The notes beneath the pieces were generated by a model. That model was not told where the DNA came from and searched no databases. It was given only the letters and a program-made list of their open reading frames with translations. Below are positions 11,344 to 21,427 of a stretch of 64,000 bases of DNA, one piece after another. The DNA lies in assembly GCF_025822765.1 (NCBI RefSeq), contig NZ_JACKUK010000044.1:115915-179914 (forward strand), given 5' to 3'. The DNA is from Mycobacterium barrassiae. GTDB lineage: Bacteria > Actinomycetota > Actinomycetes > Mycobacteriales > Mycobacteriaceae. A program made the position numbers and the translations under genes. Position 1 is the first letter of the stretch. Every line of letters begins with the position of its first letter.

Positions 11344-11558
11344 TAGCTGGACTTCTTGCCGCCTTTGCGCCCGGCTGCCTTCTTCTGCGACTGGTTGCCG
11401 CCGCTGCCGCTACCGCTGCTTCCAGAACTCTTGCCGCCCCTACTCGAGGCGCCCGGTGAGTTCGAGATCGCCGCTGCGCGCGACTTGCTCATGCCCTGCT
11501 TGCGCAGTCCCTCGTATTGCTTGTCGTTCTTGACGCTGGATCCGTGGTCTTTGGCCAT
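11343..11558 (-). CDS. Small Lys/Ser/Gly-rich protein
   Basis: A 71-aa protein starting MAKDHGSSVKNDKQYEGLRK. The ribosome site AAGGAG lies 7 bases before this ATG; an adjacent ATG is only 4 bases away, so I take the second. The N-terminal half carries the motif KNDKQYEGLRKQGMSKSRAA, which recurs in small proteins of mycobacteria and haloarchaea (a DUF7218-like pattern, from memory). The C-terminal half is low-complexity serine, glycine and lysine (SSGSGSGGN, KKAAGRKGGKK), suggesting a nucleic-acid-associated basic tail. Function unknown. Confidence 0.75.
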   Translation of the reverse strand: MAKDHGSSVKNDKQYEGLRKQGMSKSRAAAISNSPGASSRGGKSSGSSGSGSGGNQSQKKAAGRKGGKKSS

Positions 11559-11620
11559 CATCCCGCTCCTTCCGAACGAGGGACGGATACCCGATTTCGA
11601 CGTGGGCACACGCTCGGCGG

Positions 11621-13138
11621 TCACGGTCGTGCTGTGAGCCCCTTTGTGGCAGGCCCCTCGATGAGGGTTCCGTCGGGCGCGAAGCGGGAGCCGTGCAGCG
11701 GGCAGTCCCACGAGCAGTCGGCGTCGTTCCACTTCACGATGCCGCCGAGATGCGGACACACCGGCGAGACGATGCGGGTCGTGCCGTCGACCACGCTCTT
11801 GGCCTGCAGGTGCCACGGCGGCCCGCTGACCAGGCCTTGTCCCTCACTCGGAGTCACGCCGGACGCGGTGATCGGCGAGACCCATCCCTTCGCCAGGTTG
11901 AAACCGACCTCGAGGTTCGCCATCAGCGCGGTGCTGATGCCTGCGGCTTCGTGTGGGCTCCAACTCGCGAACGCGCGCCGCCAGTCCATCCTGCCGCCGA
12001 GTATCTGAGACGAAAGCGCCAGTGCCGCAGCGACACCATTCGACATGCCCCACTTGTCGAACCCTGTGGCAACGAAGATCTTGTCGAACCTGGGCAACAG
12101 CGGCCCGACATAGGGGAGTTCATCCACCGGGTGGTAGTCCTGCGCGGACCAGAAGTGAGTCTGAACCGCGCCGGGATAATGCAGGGCAGCCCATTTCGCG
12201 AGGTCCTCGATATCCGAAGCGGGCGAATCGGCACGGCCGACGGTGTGCCCCGCGCCGCCGACGACGAGCTTCTCTCCTTCGGCGGTCGGCGCGTAGCGCA
12301 CCGACCGGGTCGGGGAGTCGACGGAGATGAACATCGGCCGCGTGATGTCCCCGGGTACGTCGAAGGCCAAACAGTAGGACCGCTGCGGTTTCACCCGCGC
12401 GAAGAATCCGCCGCGGTCCAGAATCGGAATCCCGGTGGCCAACACACACTGCGCGGCGGATAGCGAAATCTGTTGTTGCTGTGGACCTTCGGCCGATGCT
12501 GGCACGCGGACCGAGATCCGTAGTGGCCCTGTGCCGGAAACCGACGCGACGCGCACACCTTGTAGCAGCGTGCCGCCGTGGGATTCGAGTTCGGTCACGA
12601 GGCTGTTCAGATACGGCATGGGGTCGAGCTGCGCCTGGTCGCGCAGTCGCACGCCGCCGCGGAACGGAAAGGGCACGTCGGCGTGCTCTACCCACTCGGC
12701 GCCGTCGAGGCCCGCCTCGCGGCACGCCTGCAGCACCGACTTGGCGGTGTCCAGGCCGTCCGCGTTCTGCGCGTACGCGTAGTCGTCTTCGCGCTGCACA
12801 TGCAGGCCGTGGTCGTCGTAGTAGCGGAGCAGCCAGTCGCGGCCTTCGGTGTTGCCGGTGACGTAGTCGCGCAGAATCTCCTGCCCGTGTTTGGAGGCGA
12901 TCCGCGACAACTTGGTCCCTTGCAGCAGGCTGACTTTCCCGGTGGTGTTGCCGGTCGCGCCTGCCCCGACGTGGCGGGCTTCGACGACGGTCACCCGCTT
13001 TCCCGCCTTGGCGAGCAGCACAGCTGTTGTCAGGCCGGTGATTCCGGCGCCGACGACCACCACGTCCGAGGATGCTCCGTCGACATCGGGCGGGGTCGTG
13101 ACGGGTTCGGTCTGATCGTCGAGCCATAGCGAGGACAT
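11621..13138 (-). CDS. FAD-dependent oxidoreductase with C-terminal Rieske 2Fe-2S domain
   Basis: A 505-aa protein starting MSSLWLDDQTEPVTTPP; the longer frame upstream is not supported. An N-terminal dinucleotide-binding motif is VVVVGAGITGLTTAVLLAKAGK at about residues 25-46. The DAO-fold body continues to about residue 400 with FVATGFDKWGMSNGVAAALA, the FAD-closing motif. The C-terminal Rieske domain holds CPHLGGIVKWN and CSWDCPLHGSRF, i.e. the Cys-x-His and Cys-x-x-His cluster ligands. These fusion proteins are common in actinobacteria; substrates are mostly unknown. It could be a sarcosine/glycine-oxidase-like amine oxidase using the Rieske centre as electron outlet. Confidence 0.87.
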   Translation of the reverse strand: MSSLWLDDQTEPVTTPPDVDGASSDVVVVGAGITGLTTAVLLAKAGKRVTVVEARHVGAGATGNTTGKVSLLQGTKLSRIASKHGQEILRDYVTGNTEGRDWLLRYYDDHGLHVQREDDYAYAQNADGLDTAKSVLQACREAGLDGAEWVEHADVPFPFRGGVRLRDQAQLDPMPYLNSLVTELESHGGTLLQGVRVASVSGTGPLRISVRVPASAEGPQQQQISLSAAQCVLATGIPILDRGGFFARVKPQRSYCLAFDVPGDITRPMFISVDSPTRSVRYAPTAEGEKLVVGGAGHTVGRADSPASDIEDLAKWAALHYPGAVQTHFWSAQDYHPVDELPYVGPLLPRFDKIFVATGFDKWGMSNGVAAALALSSQILGGRMDWRRAFASWSPHEAAGISTALMANLEVGFNLAKGWVSPITASGVTPSEGQGLVSGPPWHLQAKSVVDGTTRIVSPVCPHLGGIVKWNDADCSWDCPLHGSRFAPDGTLIEGPATKGLTARP

Positions 13139-13392
13139 GAGGCCACACCTACCCGGCGTACGTCCGCTCAAACGCGAGACGCCGGTTGTAACCGCACGGC
13201 GGGAATTCGGCCGCGATCGCACCATGGCGTTACGCACGCCGCGGTGTGCGGATCGCCGCCTTGCCCGACGGATAGCAAAACCTTCCCCGACAGAAGCGAA
13301 GTCTGTCTTGCGAGCGATTACGGTCGGCCCGCCATCTCGGGACTATTTCTTCAGCAACGACGCACCGAATCCCACTCCCGACAGGAACTCCA

Positions 13393-13773
13393 ATGACCAA
13401 GTCGATAAAGAGCTTCAAGTACGCTGCGACGCTCGTCGGTGCGCTGGCCGTGCTCGCCATCGCGCCGGCGACCGCCTTCGCCACAGACAATGACGATTCC
13501 GGCCCCGGCGGCTGCAACTACACCGACGCCGACGGCTACAACATCCCGATCCACAACGGTGAGGACGTCTTCGTTGACGGCAAGATCGTCTCGTGCCGTA
13601 ACGGCTCGGTCGTCGTCACCACGGCCCCCGCGCGGGATTCGGACGTGCGCGGCCCGCTGGCAGGCGGCAACCTGCCGGTGCTGACCGAAGCCGGACCTTC
13701 GGAGCCCTCCAGGCCGGTGACTCCGAAGCGTCCGCTGTTCGACAAGGCGCCGATCCTGATCGCCACGCCCTGA
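13393..13773 (+). CDS. Secreted hypothetical protein
   Basis: A 126-aa protein starting MTKSIKSFKYAATLVGALAV, a typical Sec signal peptide with a probable cut after ATAFA. The mature chain has two cysteines (GGCNYTDADGYN and IVSCRNGS) that could form one disulfide, then a proline-rich unstructured tail (GPSEPSRPVTPKRP). No recognised domain. It is followed directly by a strong hairpin. The 254 bases upstream (13139-13392) hold no other gene that I can support. Confidence 0.72.
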   Translation: MTKSIKSFKYAATLVGALAVLAIAPATAFATDNDDSGPGGCNYTDADGYNIPIHNGEDVFVDGKIVSCRNGSVVVTTAPARDSDVRGPLAGGNLPVLTEAGPSEPSRPVTPKRPLFDKAPILIATP

Positions 13774-13784
13774 CACCCCCATAT

Positions 13785-13819
13785 GTTCGGCCCGCCATCT
13801 GCACGGTGGCGGGCCGAAC
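13785..13819 (+). terminator. Stem-loop terminator candidate
   Basis: GTTCGGCCCGCCA (13785-13797) pairs perfectly with TGGCGGGCCGAAC (13807-13819) around a 9-base loop, 12 bases after the stop of the secreted protein. No T-tract follows, as is usual in mycobacterial terminators. Confidence 0.7.
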
Positions 13820-13897
13820 TCATGTCGCAGGGCTTACACAGCGGATTCATAGGTGATACATGACTCGCACATCAATACGGTCTGCATGATCTTGGCC

Positions 13898-14281
13898 ATG
13901 AGTGAAACACCGACGTCCTCTCCCGAACCTGCGACCGCCCCGGTCGCCGCCCCGCCACCCGTCGTTCGCGACGAACCGCGCCGCAGCAAGCTGACCGCAG
14001 CCGCCGCCTGGGTCGGCATCGTCGCGGGTGTGGTGTTCATCGTCGCCGTGATCTTCTTCTCCGGCTTCATCCTCGGAGCGCACAGCGGCGGCCACCGCGG
14101 AGGTGGTGGGCACAAGGGCGACCACGGGTTCGTGCAGTTCCACCGCGGTCCGCCGCCGTTCATGCTCCCGCCACCCGGCGGTCCGGGCTTCGGCCCTGGC
14201 GGACCGAGGTTCACACCGCCACAGCAGCCCGGCGGTCCGCAGGGCCCGGGCCAGACGACGCCCCCGCCCCGCCCGTCCTGA
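13898..14281 (+). CDS. Proline/glycine-rich single-pass membrane protein
   Basis: A 127-aa protein starting MSETPTSSPEPATAPVAAPP; in-frame ATGs at 13853 and 13886 are possible but less likely. A Pro/Ala-rich cytoplasmic N-terminus is followed by one hydrophobic segment (AAWVGIVAGVVFIVAVIFFS), then a histidine/glycine stretch (HSGGHRGGGGHKGDHG) that could bind metal. The C-terminus is proline-rich (GGPGFGPGGPRFTPPQQPGG). It matches the proline-rich protein found in the Rv3706c position of the conserved gene order. Function unknown. Confidence 0.75.
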   Translation: MSETPTSSPEPATAPVAAPPPVVRDEPRRSKLTAAAAWVGIVAGVVFIVAVIFFSGFILGAHSGGHRGGGGHKGDHGFVQFHRGPPPFMLPPPGGPGFGPGGPRFTPPQQPGGPQGPGQTTPPPRPS

Positions 14282-14317
14282 GTCATGTTTTGATCGGCTC
14301 CAGTTCGGGTCATTCTT

Positions 14318-14352
14318 CTCGACGAGGCCCGGCCCACACGGCCCTCGTCGAG
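14318..14352 (+). promoter_or_regulatory. Hairpin overlapping the katA ribosome site
   Basis: CTCGACGAGG (14318-14327) is perfectly complementary to CCTCGTCGAG (14343-14352). The 3' arm ends inside GAGGAG (14350-14355), the only good ribosome site for katA, whose ATG is at 14366. It may be a terminator for the upstream gene, a translation control element, or both. Confidence 0.55.
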
Positions 14353-14365
14353 GAGATGACACCCG

Positions 14366-15817
14366 ATGACTGACAACTACACAACCAACGACGCCGGCAA
14401 TCCGATCCCCAGTCTCGAACATTCGCTGACGGTGGGCTCGGACGGCCCGATTCTGCTGCAGGACCACTACCTGCTGGAGCAGATGGCGAATTTCAACAGG
14501 GAGCGCATCCCGGAACGCCAACCACACGCCAAGGGTGGTGGCGCGTTCGGCACCTTTGAGGTGACCGCCGACGTCAGCGCGTTCACCCGAGCGGCGTTCC
14601 TGCAGCCCGGAACGAAGACCGACATGGTCGCGCGATTCTCGACCGTCGCCGGTGAGCGCGGCAGCCCGGACACCTGGCGTGATCCGCGCGGCTTCGCGCT
14701 GAAGTTCTACACCAGCGAAGGCAATTTCGACATGGTGGGCAACAACACCCCGGTGTTCTTCGTCCGAGATCCGATGAAGTTCCAGAACTTCATCCGCTCG
14801 CAGAAGCGGATGGCCGCCAACAATCTTCGCGACCACCACATGCAGTGGGACTTCTGGACGCTGTCACCGGAGTCGGCACATCAGGTCACCTGGCTGATGG
14901 GCGACCGCGGTATCCCCAAGAGCTGGCGGCACATGAACGGCTACTCCAGTCATACCTACAGCTGGCTCAACGCGGCCGACGAGTTGTTCTGGGTGAAGTA
15001 CCACTTCAAGACCGACCAGGGCATCGAGTTCCTGACCCAGGAGGACGCCGACCGGATCGCCGGTGAGGACGGTGACTACCACCAGCGTGACCTCTTCACG
15101 TCGATCGAGGAGGGCAACTTCCCGACGTGGACGCTGTTCGTGCAGATCATGCCGTTCGAGGAGGCGAAGACCTACCGATTCAATCCGTTCGACCTGACCA
15201 AGGTGTGGCCGCACGGCGACTATCCGTTGCGCGAGGTCGGCAAGATGACCCTCAATCGCAACGTGGAGGACTACCACGCGCAGATCGAGCAGGCCGCGTT
15301 CGAGCCGAACAACATCGTGCCGGGCACCGGACTCAGCCCGGACAAGATGCTGCTGGCCCGGGGGTTCTCCTACGCCGACGCCCACCGTGCGCGGCTCGGG
15401 GTCAACTACAAGCAGATTCCGGTCAACGAGCCGCACGTCGAGGTCCGCGCATACTCCAAGGACGGAGCGATGCGGATCCGCCACGCGACGGATCCGGTGT
15501 ATGCGCCGAACTCGATGGGTGGTCCGGAGGCCGACCCGAAGCGCGCCGCCGAGGTGCACTGGGCGTCCGACGGCGACATGGTCCGCACGGCCTATGCCTT
15601 GCGTGCCGAGGACGACGACTGGGGTCAGGCCGGCACCCTGGTGCGCGAGGTGCTCGATGACGACCAACGGAATCGACTGGCCCACAACATCATCGGCCAT
15701 GTGCTCGATGGTGTCCGTGAGCCGGTGCTCTCGCGGGTGTTCCAGTACTGGACCAATGTCGACCCCGACCTCGGCAAGAAGGTCGAGGAAGGGGTGCGCG
15801 CCAAACAAGGCGGCTAG
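14366..15817 (+). CDS. katA: Haem catalase (clade 3 small-subunit type)
   Basis: A 483-aa monofunctional catalase converting hydrogen peroxide to water and oxygen in the cytosol. Catalytic His is in [17 protein letters not shown], the distal Asn in [19 protein letters not shown], and the proximal haem-ligand Tyr in [17 protein letters not shown]. Length and the absence of a C-terminal flavodoxin-like domain indicate a small-subunit enzyme. The gene is followed by ohr, another peroxide-defence gene. The start is fixed by GAGGAG 10 bases upstream, which lies partly in a hairpin. Confidence 0.96.
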   Translation: MTDNYTTNDAGNPIPSLEHSLTVGSDGPILLQDHYLLEQMANFNRERIPERQPHAKGGGAFGTFEVTADVSAFTRAAFLQPGTKTDMVARFSTVAGERGSPDTWRDPRGFALKFYTSEGNFDMVGNNTPVFFVRDPMKFQNFIRSQKRMAANNLRDHHMQWDFWTLSPESAHQVTWLMGDRGIPKSWRHMNGYSSHTYSWLNAADELFWVKYHFKTDQGIEFLTQEDADRIAGEDGDYHQRDLFTSIEEGNFPTWTLFVQIMPFEEAKTYRFNPFDLTKVWPHGDYPLREVGKMTLNRNVEDYHAQIEQAAFEPNNIVPGTGLSPDKMLLARGFSYADAHRARLGVNYKQIPVNEPHVEVRAYSKDGAMRIRHATDPVYAPNSMGGPEADPKRAAEVHWASDGDMVRTAYALRAEDDDWGQAGTLVREVLDDDQRNRLAHNIIGHVLDGVREPVLSRVFQYWTNVDPDLGKKVEEGVRAKQGG

Positions 15818-15831
15818 GGGCGCTCGACAGG

Positions 15832-15899
15832 CTCGCCGAGTGCACGCTTGTTTTCGGGTCTTCGCGCGATTTGCGTATAACAAGCGTGCGTTCGGCGAG
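15832..15899. repeat. Long inverted repeat between katA and ohr
   Basis: Bases 15832-15852 and 15879-15899 are 21-base arms complementary at 19 positions, the left arm beginning CTCGCCGAGTGCACGCTTGT. The 26-base spacer is asymmetric. It begins 14 bases after the katA stop and ends before ohr. It is probably a terminator for katA or a dispersed intergenic repeat of the kind frequent in mycobacterial genomes. Confidence 0.7.
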
Positions 15900-15944
15900 C
15901 ACGGGCGTCTTGCCCTCTGAACCACGGCTGGCATGATCGAGCCC

Positions 15945-16373
15945 ATGAGCATCGAAGTCGTATTCACGTCAGAGTCCACCGCAACCGGAGGCGGCCGTGA
16001 GGGCCACGTCAAGTCCTCGACCGGCAGGATCGATCTGAACACCAACCACCCGAAGGAGATGGGTGGCAGCGGCGAGGGCACCAACCCCGAGGAGCTGTTC
16101 TCGGCCGGCTACTCCGCGTGCTTCCTCGGCGCACTTCGGCTGGTCGCCCGCAACGAGAAGATCGACCTCGACGACGCCACCGGGATCACCGCACAGATCG
16201 GCTTCGGTAAGGACCCCGCGGGCGGATTCGCGATCAACGCGCACCTGATCGGGTACCTGCCCGGCCTCGAGCAGAGCGCAGCGGACGAATTGATGGAGAA
16301 GGCCCACCAGGTGTGCCCGTACTCCAAGGCCACGCGCGGCAACATCGACGTCAAGCTGTCGGCGAAGGTGTGA
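15945..16373 (+). CDS. ohr: OsmC/Ohr-family organic hydroperoxide resistance protein
   Basis: A 142-aa protein starting MSIEVVFTSESTATGGGREG (an in-frame ATG four codons upstream is the alternative). The two peroxidatic cysteines are in YSACFLGALRLVA and KAHQVCPYSKATRGN, and the catalytic Arg is supplied by the GGGREGHVKS region. Ohr proteins reduce organic and lipid hydroperoxides using dithiols. The pairing with katA gives a peroxide-defence pair. The stop codon overlaps the start of the next gene (GTGA). Confidence 0.9.
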   Translation: MSIEVVFTSESTATGGGREGHVKSSTGRIDLNTNHPKEMGGSGEGTNPEELFSAGYSACFLGALRLVARNEKIDLDDATGITAQIGFGKDPAGGFAINAHLIGYLPGLEQSAADELMEKAHQVCPYSKATRGNIDVKLSAKV

Positions 16374-17059
16374 CCGTGACGGCCCGGCGGGCGCACAGCG
16401 GTCTCGGCAGAACTCTCGCAGTCCTGGCCGGCGTCGGTGTCGGCACGGGCCTGTCACTGGCGGCGCCGGCCGCCGACGTCTCAGCCAGGCCCTCTGATCC
16501 GGGCGTGGTGAATTACGCCGTGCTGCCGAAGGGTTCGGTGAGCAACATCGTCGGCGCGCCGATTCGGTTCGAGTGGACGTACAACTCTCCATTCCAGTCG
16601 TTCTGGGTCGACAACCCGTCGTGCAACAACTGGGCTGACATCGGGTTGCCCGACGTCTATGCCGACCCGGATCTGGCGTCGTTCAACGGTGCGGTGGCGC
16701 AGACGGGGCCGAACGACCAGAGAACATTCGTCAAGCAGGCGGTCGGCGTCTTCGCCACCAGCGACGCCGCCGACCGGGCCTTCCATCGCGTCGTCGACCG
16801 CACGCTCGGCTGCAACGGCCAGACCACCGCGATGCACCTGGACAACATGGCGACCCAGGTGTGGACGTTCACCGGTGGACCGGCCACCGCGACCGACCTC
16901 GACTGGGTAAAGCAGGAGGCGGGCACCGACCGCCGATGCTTCAACACGACCCGGAAACGCGAGAATGTTCTGCTGCAGGCGAAAGTCTGTCAATCCGGCA
17001 ATGGCGGTCCGGCGGTGAACGTGCTGGCCGGCGCCATGCAGAACACCTTGGGACAGTAA
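16370..17059 (+). CDS. Exported protein with PknH-like sensor domain
   Basis: A 229-aa protein read from GTG at 16370 overlapping the ohr stop; another GTG two codons later is equally possible. The N-terminal hydrophobic segment (GRTLAVLAGVGVGTGLSLAA) is a signal peptide or anchor. The exported domain contains four cysteines (PSCNNW, LGCNGQ, RRCFN, KVCQSG), the two-disulfide pattern of the PknH C-terminal sensor domain. WTYNSPFQSFWVDNPSC and VKQAVGVFATSDAADRAF support this. It occupies the position of Rv3705c immediately upstream of egtA. Ligand unknown. Confidence 0.82.
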   Translation: MTVTARRAHSGLGRTLAVLAGVGVGTGLSLAAPAADVSARPSDPGVVNYAVLPKGSVSNIVGAPIRFEWTYNSPFQSFWVDNPSCNNWADIGLPDVYADPDLASFNGAVAQTGPNDQRTFVKQAVGVFATSDAADRAFHRVVDRTLGCNGQTTAMHLDNMATQVWTFTGGPATATDLDWVKQEAGTDRRCFNTTRKRENVLLQAKVCQSGNGGPAVNVLAGAMQNTLGQ

Positions 17060-17084
17060 GGGCGGGCGCATTCCGGCAGACCTA

Positions 17085-17124
17085 ACCGACGAAGTCACGA
17101 AAAAAACCATGGGACTTTGTCGGT
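17085..17124. promoter_or_regulatory. Inverted repeat upstream of egtA
   Basis: ACCGACGAAGTC (17085-17096) and GACTTTGTCGGT (17113-17124) pair at 11 of 12 positions (the twelfth is G opposite T) around a 16-base A-rich spacer. It lies 26 bases after the upstream stop and 62 bases before the egtA start. It could be a terminator of the upstream transcript or an operator for the ergothioneine operon. Confidence 0.55.
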
Positions 17125-17185
17125 GTGGTCTGGAAGATGTAGGGGAGGACGCGATCATTCCCTACCCGGAAGGGGCCGGAAAGAC

Positions 17186-18475
17186 ATGACCTTCGCCATG
17201 ACGTCCGCTGTGGACGACGCGTATTCAACCACTGAGCTTGAGTTCACCAGCGCAAACGACGCTGCCGGCTACGTCGGCGAGACGTGTCTGGACGACGGCC
17301 CGGTCGGCCGGGTGGGCCTCGAGGTCGAGGCGCACTGCTTCGATCTGACCGACCCGATGCGGCGGCCCGGCTGGGATGAGATCAACGCGATCACCGCAGC
17401 GGTGCCGCCGTTGCCCGGCGGCAGCGCCATCACGGTCGAACCCGGCGGAGCCGTCGAGTTGTCGGGGCCCCCGCTGGACGGACCGGTGCCGGCCATCGCC
17501 GCCATGCAGGCCGACCGCGCCGCGCTACGAGCGGCCTTCGCGCAGGCGGGCCTCGGGTTGGTGCTGCTCGGCGCCGATCCACTGCGGCCCGCCAAACGCG
17601 TCAACCCTGGCGCCCGTTACCAGGCGATGGAGACGTTCTTCACCGCCAGCCAGACCGGCGCTGCCGGTGCGGCGATGATGACGTCGACGGCCTCGATCCA
17701 GATCAACCTCGACGCCGGGCCACAGGAAGGCTGGGCCGACCGGGTGCGGCTCGCGCATGCGCTCGGGCCGACCATGATCGCGGTCGCGGCGAACTCGCCA
17801 CTACTCGGCGGCAAGTTCGCGGGCTGGCGTTCCGCGCGCCAACACGTTTGGAGCCAGCTCGATTCGGCGCGCTGCGGACCTGTCCTCGGCGTCAACGGTG
17901 ACGACCCCGCCAGTGACTGGGCGCGGTACGCGTTGAAGGCACCCGTGATGCTGGTCAACACTCCCGCCAAAAATCAGGTCACCCCGGTGACCTCGTGGGT
18001 GCCGTTCGCCGACTGGGCCGACGGCCGCGTGATGCTCGGCAACCGCAGGCCGACGGCGGCCGACCTCGACTACCACCTCACCACGCTGTTCCCGCCGGTG
18101 CGACCACGCCGCTGGCTGGAGATCCGGTACCTCGACAGCGTCCCCGACGCGGTGTGGCCGGCGATCGCGTTCACGCTTGTCACCCTGCTCGACGACCCGA
18201 TCGCCGCCGATATCGCCGCCGAGGCCACCGAATCGGTCGCCACCGCGTGGGACCGTGCCGCCCAGATCGGACTCGGCGACCGCAGGCTGGCCGACGCCGC
18301 GACACGATGCGTGACGGCCACCGCCGAACGGGCTCCCGCCGAACTCGAGGAATCCATGCGGCAGTTGGTGCGTTCGGTCGAACAGGGTCGGTGCCCGGCC
18401 GACGACTTCTCCGATCGGGTCGTCGAGCTTGGAATCGCACCGGCGGTCACCCAACTGGCGCAAGGGGAGCTGTGA
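17186..18475 (+). CDS. egtA: Glutamate-cysteine ligase of ergothioneine biosynthesis
   Basis: A 429-aa GCS2-family ligase making gamma-glutamylcysteine, the sulfur donor of ergothioneine synthesis. Start ATG at 17186 ([16 protein letters not shown]); the 23 codons before it are not supported. Family marks are [19 protein letters not shown] (metal/ATP Glu), [30 protein letters not shown] and [14 protein letters not shown]. It begins the five-gene operon; its TGA overlaps the GTG of egtB. Confidence 0.95.
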   Translation: MTFAMTSAVDDAYSTTELEFTSANDAAGYVGETCLDDGPVGRVGLEVEAHCFDLTDPMRRPGWDEINAITAAVPPLPGGSAITVEPGGAVELSGPPLDGPVPAIAAMQADRAALRAAFAQAGLGLVLLGADPLRPAKRVNPGARYQAMETFFTASQTGAAGAAMMTSTASIQINLDAGPQEGWADRVRLAHALGPTMIAVAANSPLLGGKFAGWRSARQHVWSQLDSARCGPVLGVNGDDPASDWARYALKAPVMLVNTPAKNQVTPVTSWVPFADWADGRVMLGNRRPTAADLDYHLTTLFPPVRPRRWLEIRYLDSVPDAVWPAIAFTLVTLLDDPIAADIAAEATESVATAWDRAAQIGLGDRRLADAATRCVTATAERAPAELEESMRQLVRSVEQGRCPADDFSDRVVELGIAPAVTQLAQGEL

Positions 18476-19773
18476 GCCAACGCGAGACACTCGCCCGCGA
18501 ACTGACGACCGCCCGTGACCGAACCCTGCGGCTGGTCGACTTCGACGACGCCGAACTGCACCGCCAGTACGACTCACTGATGAGCCCGCTGGTGTGGGAC
18601 CTCGCGCACATCGGCTGGCAGGAAGAGCTGTGGCTGCTGCGCGGCAACGACCCGGCCCGCCCCGGACTCCTCGAACCGCAGGTCGAGCGGTGTTACGACG
18701 CATTCCTCAACCCTCGCGCCAGCCGCGTCGAACTCCCATTGCTGTCGCCGATTGAAGCCAGGTCCTACTGCGCGACCGTGCGCAACAAGGCACTCGACCG
18801 TCTCGACGCCCTGCCCGCCGACCACGGTGACGAGTTCACATTCGGGCTGGTGATCAGCCACGAGAACCAGCACGACGAGACGATGCTGCAGGCGCTGAAT
18901 CTGCGCGCCGGTCCCGCGTTGTTGAACCGCGGAGCGCCGCTACCGTCCGGCAGGCCGGGAGTCGCGGGCACGTCGGTGCTCGTCCCGGCAGGTGAGTTCG
19001 TCCTCGGCGTGGACGCGGTGACCGAACCGCACTCGCTGGACAACGAGCGCGGGCCGCACGTGGTCGACCTGCCGGCCTTCCGCATCGGCACGGTGCCGGT
19101 GACCAACGGTGAGTGGCGGCAGTTCATCGACGACGGCGGGTACGACGAGCGCCGCTGGTGGTCCGATGCCGGCTGGTCCCACAAGCAAGCGGCGGGACTG
19201 ACAGCACCGCAGTTCTGGAACGACGGCGACCTGGCCGGCACCCGGACCCGGTTCGGCCATGTCGAGGACATCCCGGACGACGAACCCGTACAGCATGTGA
19301 CGTTCTTCGAGGCCGAGGCCTACGCGAAGTGGGCGGGTGCCCGATTGCCCACCGAGCAGGAATGGGAGAAGGCCTGCGCCTGGGATCCCGCCGCCAATGC
19401 GCGACGCCGTTATCCATGGGGTTCATCGGAGCCGACGGCGCATCTGGCCAACCTCGGCGGTGACGCCCTGCGCCCCGCCCCGGTGGGCGCCTACCCGGCA
19501 GGCGCGTCGGCCTACGGCGCCGAACAGATGCTCGGCGACGTTTGGGAGTGGACCACGTCGCCGCTGCGGCCGTGGCCGGGGTTCACGCCGATGCTCTACG
19601 AGCAGTACTCGGCGCCGTTCTTCGAAGGCACCGGAGCTGGTGACTACAAGGTGCTGCGCGGCGGCTCGTGGGCGGTCGCGTCGAACATCCTGCGGCCGAG
19701 CTTCCGCAACTGGGACCACCCGATCAGGAGGCAGATCTTCTCGGGTGTGCGGCTGGCGTGGGATGTCGACTGA
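18472..19773 (+). CDS. egtB: Ergothioneine sulfoxide synthase (hercynine oxygenase)
   Basis: A 433-aa non-haem iron enzyme that joins hercynine and gamma-glutamylcysteine with oxygen. It starts with GTG overlapping the egtA stop. N-terminal DinB-like domain: [16 protein letters not shown] and the iron-binding [18 protein letters not shown] (His-x3-His plus the earlier His). C-terminal FGE/sulfatase-modifying-factor domain: [40 protein letters not shown] and [13 protein letters not shown]. Full family length. Its TGA overlaps the ATG of egtC. Confidence 0.96.
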   Translation: MSQRETLARELTTARDRTLRLVDFDDAELHRQYDSLMSPLVWDLAHIGWQEELWLLRGNDPARPGLLEPQVERCYDAFLNPRASRVELPLLSPIEARSYCATVRNKALDRLDALPADHGDEFTFGLVISHENQHDETMLQALNLRAGPALLNRGAPLPSGRPGVAGTSVLVPAGEFVLGVDAVTEPHSLDNERGPHVVDLPAFRIGTVPVTNGEWRQFIDDGGYDERRWWSDAGWSHKQAAGLTAPQFWNDGDLAGTRTRFGHVEDIPDDEPVQHVTFFEAEAYAKWAGARLPTEQEWEKACAWDPAANARRRYPWGSSEPTAHLANLGGDALRPAPVGAYPAGASAYGAEQMLGDVWEWTTSPLRPWPGFTPMLYEQYSAPFFEGTGAGDYKVLRGGSWAVASNILRPSFRNWDHPIRRQIFSGVRLAWDVD

Positions 19774-20462
19774 TGTGCCGACATCTCGGCTGGCTCGGTA
19801 AACCGGTCTCCGTCGCATCGCTGGTACTGGAACCGGCCAATGGTCTTCTGGTGCAATCGTATTCACCGCGCAAGCAGAAGCACGGCTTGATGAATGCCGA
19901 CGGTTGGGGCGTCGGATTCTTCGACGGCGCCACCCCGCGACGCTGGCGCAGCGCCGCCCCGCTGTGGGGGGATACGTCGTTCGCATCGGTGGCACCGGTG
20001 TTGCGCAGTGGGTGCATCGTCGCGGCCGTGCGGTCGGCAAGCGTCGGGATGCCGATCGAAGCATCGGCGTCCGCACCCTTCACCGACGGTCACTGGCTGC
20101 TGTCGCACAACGGCCTCGTCGACCGCGGCGCCCTTCCGCTCTCCGCGAAGGCCGAATCGACCTGTGACAGCGCGTTGTTGGCTGCGCTGATCTTCGACCG
20201 AGGGTTGGACGCGCTTGGGGACACCATCGTCGAGGTCGCCGCCGCGGATCCGGACGCTCGGCTGAACATCCTGGCGGCCAACACCTCTCGGCTGCTCGCC
20301 ACCACGTGGGGCGACACCCTCTTTGCGCTGCGATGCCACGACGGCGTTGTGCTCGCCAGCGAACCGTATGACGACAACCCCGACTGGCGGGAGATTCCCG
20401 ATCGCCATCTGGTCTCCGTCCTCGGCCGAGATATCGAGCTGGTCCCGCTGAAAGGATCGTGA
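19773..20462 (+). CDS. egtC: Gamma-glutamyl hydrolase of ergothioneine biosynthesis
   Basis: A 229-aa class II amidotransferase-fold hydrolase that removes glutamate from gamma-glutamyl-hercynylcysteine sulfoxide. The nucleophile is Cys2 in MCRHLGWLG. Supporting motifs are [30 protein letters not shown] and the C-terminal [18 protein letters not shown]. Starts ATG at 19773 inside the egtB stop and ends overlapping egtD. Confidence 0.95.
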   Translation: MCRHLGWLGKPVSVASLVLEPANGLLVQSYSPRKQKHGLMNADGWGVGFFDGATPRRWRSAAPLWGDTSFASVAPVLRSGCIVAAVRSASVGMPIEASASAPFTDGHWLLSHNGLVDRGALPLSAKAESTCDSALLAALIFDRGLDALGDTIVEVAAADPDARLNILAANTSRLLATTWGDTLFALRCHDGVVLASEPYDDNPDWREIPDRHLVSVLGRDIELVPLKGS

Positions 20463-21427
20463 TGACGTTCGCACTGTCGAACTACCTGTCTGCGAACTCG
20501 GCGGGCGACGCCCTGCGCCGTGACGTCCTCGAAGGGTTGACGCAGACACCGAAGACGTTGCCGCCCAAATGGTTCTACGATTCCGTCGGCAGCGATCTGT
20601 TCGATCAGATCACCCGCCTGCCCGAGTACTACCCCACCCGCACCGAGGCGCAGATCCTGCGGGAGCGGTCGGCCGAGATCGCCGCGGCGTCGGGCGCGGA
20701 CACCCTCGTGGAGCTGGGCAGCGGCACGTCGGAGAAGACCCGCATGCTGCTCGACGCCCTGCGCGACAGCGGATCCCTTCGCCGGTTCATCCCGTTCGAC
20801 GTCGACGCGTCGGTGCTCAGGGCGGCCGGAGCCGCAATCGAGCAGGAGTATCCGGGCATCGAGATTGATGCGGTGTGCGGTGATTTCGAGGAGCATCTCG
20901 GCAAGATTCCCCGCGTCGGCCGCCGACTGGTCGCCTTCCTCGGCTCCACGATCGGCAATCTCACGCCGGGGCCGCGTGGTGAGTTTCTGACCACGCTGGC
21001 GCAGACCCTGCAGCCAGGCGACAGCCTGCTGCTGGGCACGGATCTCGTCAAGGACGCCGATCGATTGGTGGCGGCCTACGACGACAGCGCGGGCGTCACC
21101 GCCCAGTTCAACCGCAACGTGTTGGCCGTGGTCAACCGCGAACTGGACGCCGATTTCGTGCTGGACGCCTTCGACCACGTCGCCAAGTGGAACACCGACG
21201 AGGAACGCATCGAGATGTGGTTGCGCGCCAACCACGCACAGCGCGTCCACGTGAAGGCACTCGAGTTGACCGTCGACTTCGAAGACGGCGAGGAGATGCT
21301 GACTGAGGTCTCGTGCAAGTTCCGCCCCGAGGGGGTGGCCGCCGAACTGGCCGACGCCGGCCTGCGCCGCACGCATTGGTGGACCGACGACGCGGGTGAC
21401 TTCGCCCTGTCACTGGCGACGCTGTGA
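20462..21427 (+). CDS. egtD: Histidine N-alpha-methyltransferase
   Basis: A 321-aa SAM-dependent enzyme that trimethylates histidine to hercynine, the first step in ergothioneine synthesis. I choose ATG at 20462 ([20 protein letters not shown]) over a GTG one codon upstream because it matches the family N-terminus and length. The substrate loop is [20 protein letters not shown] with [14 protein letters not shown] motif I is [17 protein letters not shown], and [14 protein letters not shown] follows. Overlaps egtC upstream and egtE downstream. Confidence 0.96.
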   Translation: MTFALSNYLSANSAGDALRRDVLEGLTQTPKTLPPKWFYDSVGSDLFDQITRLPEYYPTRTEAQILRERSAEIAAASGADTLVELGSGTSEKTRMLLDALRDSGSLRRFIPFDVDASVLRAAGAAIEQEYPGIEIDAVCGDFEEHLGKIPRVGRRLVAFLGSTIGNLTPGPRGEFLTTLAQTLQPGDSLLLGTDLVKDADRLVAAYDDSAGVTAQFNRNVLAVVNRELDADFVLDAFDHVAKWNTDEERIEMWLRANHAQRVHVKALELTVDFEDGEEMLTEVSCKFRPEGVAAELADAGLRRTHWWTDDAGDFALSLATL

